From Diorhabda sublineata (taxonomy: Eukaryota; Arthropoda; Insecta; Coleoptera; Chrysomelidae), in NCBI RefSeq assembly GCF_026230105.1, contig NC_079483.1, positions 5,635,312 through 5,699,311 on the forward strand: a stretch of 64,000 bases of DNA, written 5' to 3'. The notes below the pieces were generated by a model. That model saw only the letters and a list, made by a program, of their open reading frames with translations. It made no database searches and was not told the DNA's origin. The number at the start of each line of letters is the position of its first letter. Position 1 is the first letter of the stretch. This document shows, in pieces, positions 42,750 to 53,835 of the stretch. Both the position numbers and the translations under genes were made by a program.

Positions 42750-43230
42750 CTGTATAATAGAAAAACATACAGTGTTGAATTAGTAAATTAGAGAAACAGA
42801 TACAAATGTTTTAATACGATTTTCTTTCGAAACGTCAAACTGGTTGACTTGGACAAAAATAATTCTTTTCTTAGAACTGATTATAGTGTTGACTAAAATA
42901 TGAAACCATTTTTCCTCTGTCAGCTTTACTTTTATTAGAAATACTAAAAAAAATTGAATCTCTTCTCGAGAAGACGTGATTATATGAATTTAAAAACTGC
43001 AACGCTAGAATTAAATAATTGGATTCACCAACATACTTTTCAAAAACAATTTATTTAGCAAACTGAGGATTTAATAATTTATGATTCATTACAGTCACAT
43101 TAATAATCTTATACATATATTAAAAAAATTGATGATTTCCATTCCGATTCCGTTCAGGCGTTCTACTCAACCGATTATCTTAATTTTTTTTTTAATGAAA
43201 GGTATTGATGCACAGATCAGCCATCAACCA
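42750..43230. other. non-coding, upstream of STOX exon
   Basis: No recognised feature. Confidence 0.4.
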
Positions 43231-43234
43231 TCGG

Positions 43235-44113
43235 ATTTCATCTAATTTTCACCATTCTCAAGTTATACTCAAATGCGATTTCTCCCTGTACATTACTTAT
43301 GGGAGTTTTTCACATACACACGTTCTATCCTCAATATCTCAGGTTCTATTCAACATAGAGACTTCGTTTTGGTTGAAGAATACTTGCTGAAATATCCTCT
43401 TTCTTTTGAGTTTTTGAACACTCAAATCGGTTGAGTTGAAGAGAAGCTAGGCGCGGACATTCAATGTGGAGTTATGGATTTTTGTAGGTTTTTGGCAATT
43501 TTTCTACATTCAAAGATCTATATCTCAGGTTCTAATATAGCTACAGAGTTCGTTTTGGATTAAAAACACTTACTGAAACACCTTCTTTCTTTTGAGTTTT
43601 TGAACACTCAAATCGGTTGAGTTGAAGAGAAGCTAGGCGCGGACATTCAATGTGGAGTTATGGATTTTTATAGGTTTTTGGCAATTTTTCTACATTCAAA
43701 GATCTATATCTCAGGTTCTAATATAGCTACAGAGTTCGTTTTGGATTAAAAACACTTGCTGAAACACCTTCTTTCTTTTGAGTTTTTGAACACTTGAATC
43801 AGTTATGTTGGAGAGGGGCTAGGCGCGGACATTCAATGTGGAGTTATGGATTTTTGTAGGTTTTTGGCAATTTTTCTACATTCAAAGATCTATATCTCAG
43901 GTTCTAATATAGCTACAGAGTTCGTTTTGGATTAAAAACACTTGCTGAAACACCTTCTTTCTTTTGAGTTTTTGAACACTTGAATCAGTTATGTTGGAGA
44001 GGGGCTAGGCGCGGACATTCAATGTGGAGTTATGGATTTTTGTAGGTTTTTGGCAATTTTTCTACATTCAAAGATCTATATCTCAGGTTCTAATATAGAT
44101 ACAGAGTTCGTTC
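43235..44113 (+). repeat. tandem array, 186-bp monomer
   Basis: GCTAGGCGCGGACATTCAAT occurs at 43446, 43632, 43818 and 44004, exactly 186 bp apart, with long flanking identity (TTTTTGGCAATTTTTCTACA, TATATCTCAGGTTCTAATAT, CACCTTCTTTCTTTTGAG). About 4.7 units; the first is degenerate and the last is cut at 44113, where a mariner fragment starts. Units 3 and 4 are almost identical. No open frame runs through it. Confidence 0.92.
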
Positions 44114-44124
44114 TTTTCTGTTAT

Positions 44125-44435
44125 AAAGCCAAATTTGGATGAAACGTGGGTCTGAAAAGGGTTCTCCAAAGAAGGCTCCATCTGCAGGTAAGGTCATGAC
44201 CTCGATTTTTTGGCATACACGTGGGATGATGTTCATTGTTACCTCATGCACCCTATTCACCAGATTCAGTCCCCTCGAAATATTTTCTCTTCCCAGACTC
44301 GGAGGTAAAAGATTTTTCAAAAATGAAGAGGTGAGTGGGCTATTTTGAGGAACTTGACGATTCTTATCATAAAAGTTATTGAACATCGTTGGAAAAAGTG
44401 TATAGAACTAAAAGGAGATTATTTTGAAAAATAAA
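44125..44435 (+). pseudogene. mariner deletion derivative
   Basis: Plus strand: MKRGSEKGSPKKAPSAGKVM then TSIFWHTRGMMFIV, and then straight to the region of the third aspartate (APYSPDSVPSKYFLFPDSE, with K where D is expected). The end EELDDSYHKSY and KEIILKNK is still readable. The stretch with the second aspartate is deleted. Same subfamily as the 0.55 and 29.0 kb relics. Confidence 0.75.
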
Positions 44436-44439
44436 TATA

Positions 44440-45875
44440 TTTTTTTCCAAAATTTTTGTGTTTTCTTTGTTGTGCCAGTTACTTCTGTGTTGAAAATGAC
44501 TTAGTTCGACAAGGAAATGTCCACCAACACCTCGGAATCTATACTTGAAATATTTTCTGATTTTTTAACAGAGAAATTGCGTTTTAAAAATGTTCCAGAT
44601 TTCCCCTAACAGTGATTATTATATTTGTGAAAGTGCGACCTTATCAGAACGGTATTTCCTTTATTATCTATCTCAAGATTAGATCGAGTCTCTATTAAAG
44701 AATATTTACCGTTGTACAATGGATATTCTTTCTTTTAAACGGCTATTCTTTACATACTCAGTAACATACTCAGATATTTACGTTCACATGATCATTTTTT
44801 TATACATTTTTCATACGATTCATTACAAAAAAAACTTGTTTCTTATTTTCCAAAAAAGTAAATCCATACATTTAGTCCAAAGATGCCTTCTTAATCATTC
44901 TAAATAATAAATACCGTCTTTCTCATTATAATAAACGTTTACGTATACGGTAACGTCTTCTTTGATGGAAATTTCTCTCCTGCAAAGTGAAACTTTGAGG
45001 TTAGGAAGCAGGAAAAGTCGCTGAAGGTCAGATCTGGTCAATACGAATTTTACCATTCGAATGGCATCCGTATCCTGAGACGAAAAGCAGTGAAATTGTT
45101 TCATTTGGAAGACCAGGAAGACTTGATAATATGTTTTTTATTGGAAATTTCAATTTAGAATAATTAAGAAGCTTGATAATTATAATAGGTTACATAATAA
45201 CCCAGCCCTTAACTTGGATATCCAGCCCCCTGGATAATTAGAATTATTTAGGTATTATTAACATTTAGAGTCCAATATTTGGACCGGATTTTTGGCCATT
45301 TTTTTTTGGCCCACTGTGATTACCATTACCGAAATGTGAGAGGGTTCTTTTTCTTTAAATTCTTATCAAGTTATTGTCCTGTTATTATTTCACCTTTAAA
45401 AAAAAACAGTTGCTATTCCAGCCGTCTTTTCTTATATCGAAGTACTTTCGTCCTTTGCAATCACTTTTGGCGACTTATCTCCGTTTTAGAAAAGTAATAG
45501 CGGATCCACGTTTTCATCTAAAGTCGTAATATAAAAAATCCGTTTAAAATGCGTCAATTATGTTCATTCCAATGCGCGTCTGGTTTCATTGAACAAACGC
45601 AACACCCAAAGCGTGGATAGGGTTCTTTTGGTATCCCAATAACCTCTAATCTAGTACCATTTGATAAACTTTTTTCTTTCATATCACTGATTGTGTAGAA
45701 CAAGACTTTCCAATTTCAAGCACATTCGAATTCTTTTGGATATTTTTCCTTTTTTTGCATTCTTTGATTACAAAGTGGTGGTAACCTAGACAAAACGAAA
45801 CTTCTACGACATAATGATGTAAATCTGTTCTATCCAAACATTTTGCTCAATCCGCGTTCATCTTCAACAGTTTAC
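44440..45875. other. non-coding, no feature recognised
   Basis: The minus-strand frame 45104-44895 (with REISIKEDVTVYVNVYYNEK) looks somewhat protein-like, but it matches no family I know and its splice phase does not fit the STOX exon. The rest shows nothing. Confidence 0.35.
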
Positions 45876-45879
45876 ACAT

Positions 45880-46150
45880 ATGTTAATGGGGCTGGTAATA
45901 AAAGCAACCTAACTAAGAATAATCTACGAATACTAACAGGAGTTCTATCGGAGCACTTCGCTTCAACAAACACCTGAAGATTGTGTTGCACAAGAATGAC
46001 ACCTCTATCCAAAGAGCACTACACCAAGGAGCGTATGAAACAGGAAACGAAAAGCTTTGACAGCTAGTGGGATTGATGGCTCAGTTGTAAACACTTTCGG
46101 AGAATCGCAACAAGAAAATGGGACGCAATAGATCCTTTGGGTCGCAGTGT
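45880..46150 (+). pseudogene. possible LINE C-terminal relic
   Basis: Plus strand: GAGNKSNLTKNNLRILTGVL then SEHFASTNT and, after a stop, RLCCTRMTPLSKEHY. The LR.LTGVL.GH pattern followed by a cysteine-rich stretch resembles the region after RNase H in I/R1-type retrotransposons. Weak. Confidence 0.3.
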
Positions 46151-46205
46151 ATATTACACCCCAATATCTACAAACAAACAATTGTTTTGTTGATATAAAA
46201 TAGTC

Positions 46206-47174
46206 GTGAAAGCGTTGCCGACAATTTTGAATTTAGTTTGTGAACGCACCTTTTTGACTTATCATCGAACTGTCACTGTCAGTTTATTCAGTAGACATAA
46301 CCTTTTCATCACGGTGAAGTACACGTACCAACAACGTCTGCAAATCTTAAAAATTTACAACAGAAATTCAGAGTCGGTGGCCGCTACTTTAAGAGCGTTA
46401 ACTTCGATTTTCGGTCGTAATTCTCGACCTAGTCGACAGGCTGTAACAAGTTTAGTGAAAAAGTTTGAGTCTACATTGTGTGCCAGTGAGACTACGGGTT
46501 AGTCGAAATGTCGAAAATATCGCTGTCGTTGAAACGTCCGTAGCAAATGATCCAAATCAGTCAATTCCACGACGTTCTCAAGAGTTGGGCATCCCCAAGA
46601 CCTTACTTTACACCCATACAAGATCAGGCTCACTAAAGAATTGAAGCCGAAGCGACGTACGTTCTCTGATTGGGCTTGATGAAAAACCACTTCATCCACA
46701 AAAGATAACTGTTTGGTGCTATATTTTTTCGTCAACGATAGTGGTCGCCACGTTACTGTGAATGGTGATCGTTATCGCGCCATGATTATCGATTAGTTTT
46801 GGCCCGAATTGGAATACATGGACTTGGACAACATGTGGTTTTAACAGGACGACGCCACAAGCAACACAGCACCCGTTACAATCGATTTATTGAAGAACAA
46901 GTTTGATGAGCTTGTTATCTCAAGACCAGTCGATTGGCCGTCTCGTTTGTGCGATTTAACGCAACTAGATTTTTTTCTTTGGGGCTACGTTAAGTCATTG
47001 GTCTATGCTGATAAGCCGACGACGTTGGTAGAGCTCAAAGCCAACATTGTACGCGAATTAGCAGCCGTTTCGGCCGAAATATGTGGCAGAGTCATGGAAA
47101 ATTGGGTCCAACGAATCAACCGCAGCAAACGTGCCCGCGGTGGTCATATGACCGAAGTCGAGTTCCATTCATAA
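46206..47174 (+). pseudogene. mariner-like transposase, internally deleted
   Basis: Plus strand. An N-terminal helix-turn-helix is at 46310-46490 (KYTYQQRLQILKIYNRNSES, SIFGRNSRPSRQAVTSLVKK). Decayed pieces follow: NIAVVETSVANDPNQSIPR.SQELG, then ITVWC near 46710. The C-terminal part, 46890-47174, is open: KNKFDELVISRPVDWPSRLC, DLTQLDFFLWGYVKSLVYAD, ELAAVSAEICGRVMENWVQR and RARGGHMTEVEFHS. It belongs to an insect transposase group that ends with RGGH...EFHT. The block with the first aspartate is missing. Confidence 0.75.
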
Positions 47175-47695
47175 ACGTTTTGAATGTACTTTAACACGAT
47201 AATAAAGTTTATGAAATATCTCGAATGGTTTTCAGTTTATTTTGAAAAAAATTTGTCAAGTCTTTATTGGAAAACCGTTTATTATTTCTAGTTAAGAGGG
47301 CTGTCGTTGTATGTATGATTGTTCAGTTTCATCATTATTTCAGAAAACCCTCAACGTTCTTTTGTCTTATAATCCTCTCTGACTAGGTAATAACAAGTTG
47401 TCATTATTCTATTTCGCGCAAGGATCTTACTTAACGAAAAAGAAACGTTTGAATTAAAACTAATTATACTGATAAATCTCTAAATCATTTAATCACTTCA
47501 TCACCAAAGCTAGTGGGCAATAATAGTTAGATGTGAGGCTGGAAACTGATATTTAATTTTGTGAAAGTGTCTGGAAAGTCTGCAAGAAGAGCTTCGGGAC
47601 TTGTACCTGAAAAATCAGCTCAGCAATACTATATTACATGTACCAATATTCTCACCATCCACTCAATAAGCACATTTTCTGTTAAAAATCGATTC
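47175..47695. other. non-coding, no feature recognised
   Basis: A 63-codon plus-strand frame (47561-47752) looks like chance and runs into the repeat that follows. Confidence 0.4.
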
Positions 47696-47699
47696 TATT

Positions 47700-47890
47700 C
47701 ATGGCACAAGTACGACTTCCGTGGCGCCATTTTCAAAATCAACTTAAAATAAGTCGAAAATGAGGATTAAAATTTTTCGATATCTCGCTTTGTTATCGAG
47801 ATATCGATATTTGAAGTTGGGAATATTTTTTTTATTTAATATTTGTATATATCAACCTAACCTAACCTAACCTATCCTAACCTAACCTTG
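47700..47890 (-). repeat. dispersed repeat with TTAGG tract, copy 2
   Basis: Reverse complement of the 7303-7485 unit. CCTAACCTAACC runs at about 47853-47888, then ATATATCAACC, the palindrome TCGATATCTCG...CGAGATATCGA (47778-47807), and CGTGGCGCC near 47720. Same order and spacing as copy 1, so the TTAGG tract moves with this repeat. Confidence 0.75.
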
Positions 47891-48007
47891 TCGTGGTGAA
47901 CTTTGAATGTAAAAAGTTCAAAAATCGTCTATTTTTTACAACCAAAATTGTCTAAAAAAATTTTGTTCGCGTGAGGATTATTTTAGTTTTATTATTTTTT
48001 TTTTCTT

Positions 48008-48030
48008 ATGGGGGGCTCCGCCCCCGGACC
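48008..48030. repeat. GC-rich hairpin GGGGGCTCCGCCCCC
   Basis: Short stem (GGGGGC / GCCCCC with loop TCC) after a T-run, in otherwise AT-rich DNA. Function unknown; probably part of a dispersed repeat. Confidence 0.5.
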
Positions 48031-48689
48031 ACGGACCCTGATCTGCCCAAAAGCCAGAAATCGCGATGAACGGGTGAGTTTGGGAGGGCAGATTGGAGGC
48101 AGATAAATTCGGAGCAGGTAGATTTGGAACGATTTTTTTGGGTCATTTTTCTTATTCGGTTGATTTTGTCGTTGAAAATAGGATAAATGATGCAAAAATA
48201 ATTGCTAGATAACTTTTTCAGGATAATTGTGAAATACTACAGTATTCTGGCTTTTCAATTATAAACCAAACGAAAATAAATAACTTTTGAAAGCATCCAG
48301 AACGTACATTTTGCTCGAAAGATTTTTACATTATATTACTAATTAAATCTTCAAACTATCATTAATTTTTTTTATTTTATAAATAACGAAAAACAACCGA
48401 CAATTCTTTATGAAAGACATCAAATTATTCATGTATTTATCGTATGTTAAGTTATATTCATCATAGAATGATGAAAATTATCAAAAATTCTCATTTTGCT
48501 ATAAAAATTTTTTTCAATATAATTTTGGAGTATCAGAGTAAATAATAAAAAATCTTTTATTGAATTACAAGATTCATATTGAATTTCAAGTTATAAAATA
48601 TTCATTTAAAACGAAGTATTGAACGCCATCTGTCCAATAAAATGAATTTTGAACTAACGTTTGTATAAAATCATATTTAATCATAACTT

Positions 48690-48766
48690 TAAGTATCGAT
48701 ATCTCGAAAACGAAGCGAAATATCAAAAATTTTATTCTTCATTTTCGATTTATTTTGGCCCTTCAA
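48690..48766 (+). repeat. partial copy 3 of the CGATATCTCG repeat
   Basis: AAGTATCGATATCTCGAAAA then CGAAGCGAAATATC and CATTTTCGATTTATTTTGGC match 7367-7436 with a few changes. No TTAGG tract is attached. Confidence 0.7.
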
Positions 48767-48894
48767 GAGCAATACGTTCATTCCAACGCTTCTATAACGT
48801 CCGGCTTGTAGAAGGATTTTTCATTTGTCTCAAAATAGGCTTCAGTTTCGGCAATTGTTTCTTCATTTGAGATTAATTTTTTCACTTAAATGGC

Positions 48895-49115
48895 TGTCAC
48901 TTGTTTCTGACTTATCAAAATGTCATGAAATTTGACTTTTGAAAGTTGGCACTTCCTAAGCGTCATATGGATTTGATAACAGCGCCATCTGCGTGTCAGT
49001 CATACATTGAGTAATGTATTGTACGACAAGCAATTTTTTTAGATTTGTACCTCCAAACCTTTTTCTACTTTTACGTATAACTAATGATTTTAAAAGACCA
49101 AAATTTGTATTAGTT
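48895..49115 (+). repeat. 220-bp dispersed repeat, copy 1
   Basis: CACTTGTTTCTGACTTATC, GACAGCGCCAT-type core (here AACAGCGCCATCTGCGTGTC), GTATTGTACGACAAGC and GATTTTAAAAGACCAAAA. Same order at 49815-50045. No coding sequence. Confidence 0.75.
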
Positions 49116-49814
49116 CATCTACATTTATGAAAATTTCAGAAAGTATTTAAATTATATTAAAAACACGTCATGTTATTAATTTGGAATGTATAGAATCCTT
49201 TGTAACAAAACCGTCGCACAATGGGACAGAAAGGTCCTGTACCTGGCAATAAATCGAAAAAGTAATTAGCAAAGAAAGGCTACTTTTCATAATTTAAAAA
49301 AAACCAATATCCCCTTCATTATAACACAGGTAAATGTTATCATTAATCCCAAGCGTTTACTACCCTTCCCTGTACTAAAGTCAGTTTTCTACGGATTTGT
49401 ACTGCTGTAGATTTGAATTTTGAATTTTTTTGTTTGTAGTTAAATCTATATTTTCTGTTTGAATTTCAACATGGAACCTTAGATTTCAGGTATGTAACAA
49501 CATTTTAAGAAAATTATATCTGCAGAAAAGTTTATGTATTTAGTTAATATTATTTAAACCAGAAAACAAAATAAAACTATATTATTTTAACATTTTCTAA
49601 GCTTTTAGTTGGGTTCCAATATAGTCCAAGTTTTCAAATAATTTTTTTAATAATTGGTATTATTTTAGCTTTTCAAAATTGTTTAGTTTTCTTGCACTTT
49701 TCTTTAAAAAGAGATTATTACAAAGAGAGAACTTTTTAATATTCTCAGAATATCAAGTAAAAATGAAATTGATGAACAATTTGATTATTTAAAAGATAAA
49801 ATAATGAAGCGAAC

Positions 49815-50045
49815 GAAATGTCACTTGTCTCTGACTTATCGAAATGTCAAGTCAAGTTTGACTTTTCAGAGTTGGTACTTCATAAACGTCATATGAATTT
49901 GACAATGACAGCGCCATATGTGTCTCAGTCACACGACTTATTGAGTGATGTATTGTACGACAAGCTATTTTTTTCGATTCGCACCTCCAAACCCTTTTCT
50001 ATTTTGACGTATTATTGATGCTTATGGTTTTAAAAGACAAAACAC
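49815..50045 (+). repeat. 220-bp dispersed repeat, copy 2
   Basis: CACTTGTCTCTGACTTATC, ACAGCGCCATATGTGTCTC, GTATTGTACGACAAGC and GGTTTTAAAAGACAAAA repeat the 48.9-kb unit in direct orientation with perhaps 15-20% differences by eye. Confidence 0.75.
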
Positions 50046-50430
50046 AAAACCGTCGGCGTCGTCAAGGTAATGTTTATAGGTAATACAAATCCTTACAAGG
50101 AAATACCAGTATAATTTTTCTAATTACTGCACATATTATACATAAAAACAACTCAATTTTCTCCTTTCATTTCAAACTAACGACTAGAAATTATAAGGTT
50201 TCCTTCTAATTTTCAAATTTTTAACTCATACTGTTGTAAAATGTATTATTCAAGCCTTTGAGATGATGATAATATGATATGAAAACGTATGTACAGTTAG
50301 GCATATACAGGAGTGAATGTCGAGAAACGTTCGAGAGCCACGAAGTTAAAATGAGAAAGTATTCCGATGACAAAGAGGATAATATGCGTTTGGTGAATTC
50401 TTATGTGAGTGATATCACTGCATTAAGCGA

Positions 50431-50670
50431 AAAAAATCGATTAAAAATCATCAAACAATCACATGTTTATAACGCGTAGATTAATCGCAAATTAATAATA
50501 AGGTTCAGCCAATCAAAACTTGTGGAACGTTTAAGTTACAAAAAATATCAATTTCGACAGTAATCATTACCTGCCCTGACCTACACAAACTTTGATTGGC
50601 TAAACCTTATTTGCGATTAATCTACGCGTTATAAACATGTGATTGTTTGATGATTTTTAATCGATTTTTT
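50431..50670. repeat. near-perfect hairpin with 80-87-bp arms
   Basis: The left arm 50431-50517 (starts AAAAAATCGATTAAAAATCA) pairs with the right arm 50591-50670 (ends TGATTTTTAATCGATTTTTT). The only large difference I see is about seven extra bases (ATTAATA) in the left arm. The loop is 73 nt. ATATACAGG near 50297 and CCTGTATAT near 50692 may be the ends of a surrounding MITE. Confidence 0.85.
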
Positions 50671-50699
50671 GTAGTGAACGTTTTGAAAGACCCTGTATA

Positions 50700-52306
50700 T
50701 ATTCTATCTCAGCATCCAGTAAAAAGAATGAAAGTAGGTAGTAGTCCTGTCAAATTGGACCAAAAAATAAGAGTGAAGTTACAGAAATTCCCATCTAGCT
50801 GTAAATCTGTACAATTGTTTGGAATATAATTAAAAATAAAGTTCATTCTCTGTTATTATTTTTAGTGGGATTGGGTTCTTTGTTGAGAAATGATGCTTGT
50901 TTTGATTAACAAAACTCTTGCTGAACAATCGTCGGATTGTTGCTCAATATTTAAAAATTATTAATTGGAACACGTTTGCTTGTCACAATTTTTGTGTCAT
51001 ACTTCACTGTCACTTGAACATATCTAAGAGTGCTTTGTGCTCTGCCTACTTAACTAAATTAAAAATTAATAAAAACATGGCTACCAACTATATAAAACAA
51101 AAGTGTGGTATAGGGATAGGTCGGGTCAGCTGTTAATTTGATCAATTATCAACATTCTTGTTTATGGAAAACATTTTATTCAAGGTCAAAGATAAAAAAT
51201 GGGATTATCGCAATTTTCAGCAAAACGGTGAGTTTTATCACAAAAATACTTCAGACAAAAATTGTAGATCATAAAATTATCTACAAAAAACGTATTAATA
51301 TTTTTTTCTTACAAGTCACCGTTTCTGAGATATAACGATTCAAAAAGTTGTAATCGTCATAATACATTAGAGTTGTAGTATATATTTTTTTATCGATCAT
51401 TATAACTGTGGTGAATATGTAGATTTATATTGCTCGAACTGTTTTCTTCTTAAAACCAGGAAAAACTCAACATCAAAAAGTTCATCTATTTTGCAAAGTG
51501 TCAAAATCATGTACTATTTTTACACGCAATAACCAACCGGCTGTGACATTTTACAGTTTTCTAAATTTTCGAAAAACAACATTTAGTTCAATGTGATGAA
51601 ATTTTTAAAAACAATAATTCAACTCGACAAGAAGTTGTTATCTACGGCATTCGCTTTCTTCATTCTATGTACGGAACTCCTAAAAAAACTACCTGCTTGG
51701 AAAACTATCGATATCCATGTTTCATTAAAAAGTAAAAAAGAAGTTTAATTGGCTTGTCTTCTTCTAACCTCAGTTGCTGCTCATCAACATCTTTTTCGGG
51801 TCTCATCTAGATCCTACAGACCGGGGTTGGAAATTGGTCAACAATACATTAGAACTTTTGCCGGTAATCGCGAAAAACTCATATTTTTGACCTTTGACCT
51901 TAAATAACATTTTTCCACGCAGCGGAATGATGAGGAACTTTCAAATGGAACTTCGAATGTCTAAATTGACCGGACTATACCCACGCAGTACTCTTCACTA
52001 TCTAACTAACACAATAGAACTGACAATAGTAGTGAAGTAGGCCAGCTCGAGGGACCGTACTAATCCCTACTACCATCATCTAGTAACGCGCATTGACGGG
52101 CGTGACTTTTTAACATCCAGTCCTGTATTTGCCAAAGGGTATCTGCTTACATCTTATGATTACGTTACGAAAAATAATATATTGTAACAAATAAAAGGAA
52201 TATTTCATTAAATACGGCGAAAGTGTGAGAAAATAATTCTGATACAGTTATGAGGGATCGCATTTCATTATATTTACTAACAAAAATACGAGTACAACTA
52301 AATACT
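50700..52306. other. non-coding, no feature recognised
   Basis: Several 60-75-codon open frames occur by chance in AT-rich sequence. No family, repeat or RNA recognised. Confidence 0.4.
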
Positions 52307-52308
52307 TA

Positions 52309-53160
52309 CGAGGGAGTACCCAAAAATAACCGGAATTATTTTTTTAATGCTATATATTTACAAATATTTACAAAACAACCTTATCCCCTTCAAAATACTC
52401 TCCATTACAAGTAATACATTTGTCCCACCGGTGCTTCTACTGTTCGAAACATTCTTTGAGCTCATCTTTAGAGATGGCTGCAAGCTCTTGTCGCGTTCTT
52501 TTCTCAATGTTTTCAAATCGCCGTCTTTTTATGCTCCTTTTCATGTGTGGAAACAAGAAAAAGTCGCACAGAACCAGATTAGGCGAGTAAGGTGCGTGGG
52601 GCAGCGTTATTTTTAACCAAAAACAGTCTAACAGTGATGGCTGAGTGTGCAGGTGCGTTGTCATGGTGGAAGAACTAGTCACTTATTTGCTGAACCGAGC
52701 TCCAAGATATTCCAATGATTCCAGACAGTTGATCAATTGTCTGTGCGCACAATCTCTCGAATTCTTTCAACATTTTCATCGATTCGGGCAGTTGATGGAC
52801 GTCCAGAGCGAGGTTTGTCATCAATCGCCATTTTTAAATCGAGAAAATCACTCATACACTTGAGTTTTCCTAATAGCTTCATCTTTGTAAGCAGTTTTCA
52901 ACATTAAAACAGTTTCGGCAGCGTTTTTACCGAGTAGAAAACAAAATTTCCCAGCGGCACGTTGTTCACTTAAATTTTCCATCACAAAAAAAAGAAACAG
53001 TACTAACAAAAAACGGTCACTAGTGACGAACAAAAAAGTGGTAGATCAACGCTCCGCGCGGCACTGAACTGGCCTTAGGCAGACCCTAGCGGCAGAAATC
53101 AGTACTACAAAAGCTCCATCCATGGCAATGCTATTCCTATTACTTTTGGGTACCTCCTCG
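52309..53160 (-). mobile_element. mariner with intact ends and internal deletion
   Basis: TA target sites at 52307-52308 and 53161-53162 flank inverted ends CGAGGGAGTACCCAAAAATA and TACTTTTGGGTACCTCCTCG. Transposase on the minus strand: MENLSEQRAAGKFCFLLGKN and ETVLMLKTAYKDEAIRKTQV (53033-52850). The frame then breaks, with QVYEWFSRFKNGD-like and RP-rich pieces, and jumps to the block near the second aspartate (HDNAPAHSA-like, decayed). Then LPHAPYSPNLVLCDFFLFP comes near 52600 and SKDELKECFEQ at the end. At 852 bp it lacks about a third of a normal mariner, including the first aspartate. A different subfamily from the 36.5-39.5 kb pair. Confidence 0.88.
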
Positions 53161-53439
53161 TATATACAACGTGTTTTCGGATAAGTGAAACGACTCTTGG
53201 AAAGAATAAAACATTCTTGATTTACACTGTTAATCTAATTCACCAAAATGCAATAAATCTACTGCAAGAGAGATTTCTTCACCTAAGAGTATTATTTTCG
53301 CAAAAAAATTCAAGCTGATAAAATTTTTTAGAAGGACATCTTCCTTTTTTTCTGATAGCATCTTCCGGGCTCTCCCTCTCCCATTTCGCGATCTTCCATT
53401 GCTCCTTTTCCAATTCAATTCAGTCTCTTTACTCTCCCC

Positions 53440-53835
53440 CATTGTTTAGGTCCTCCTTTAACTCTTCTTATGCCTCTCCTCCATTTCTTTACACTCTACG
53501 ACGTTTTTTATTTTCGTCATTTCCTGTAGCCTTCTCTCCAGTTCCTCTTTCGACGTTTCATCCCTTATTTCCTTTTTCCGTTTCGTGTTCCTCTAATAAA
53601 ACTTTCCTCCCTCTCCCTCTTTTTTGTTTATGCCGAATATTATGTTCATTATTATGTTATCATCCTCTTCCTTATCTTCTTCTGCTGTTTGTTTTTTCTA
53701 ACTCCCTGCTCCTGTTTAATTATTGAAGCTTCCTCTGTTTTTCTAGTAATTCCTCTTCGAATTTTCTTCTCTCCTCTTTCCTCTTTTTCTTTCTTATTAC
53801 CTCCTCCACTATTCTTCTCTTCTTCTTGTCCTATT
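53440..53835 (+). repeat. pyrimidine-rich tract
   Basis: For about 390 bp the plus strand is dominated by C and T (runs like CTTCCTCCCTCTCCCTCTTT), interrupted by short mixed patches. No clear repeat unit. The plus-strand open frames here are products of the composition. Confidence 0.6.

Noticed and set aside
43235..44113. CRISPR-like array
   Set aside because: The repeat fills the entire 186-bp period with no unique spacers; it is an ordinary tandem satellite in eukaryotic DNA. The same holds for 54921-56030.
44895..45104. Minus-strand 69-codon frame as a further 5' exon of STOX
   Set aside because: No donor in it gives the phase needed for the acceptor at 42749, and its residues match nothing I know in the family.
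50279..50829. Small genes around the 50.4-kb hairpin
   Set aside because: The frames run through the inverted arms and have no family resemblance, so they are chance.
53230..53726. Protein-coding frames in the pyrimidine-rich stretch
   Set aside because: The F/L/S-rich and K/E/R-rich peptides on the two strands are products of base composition.
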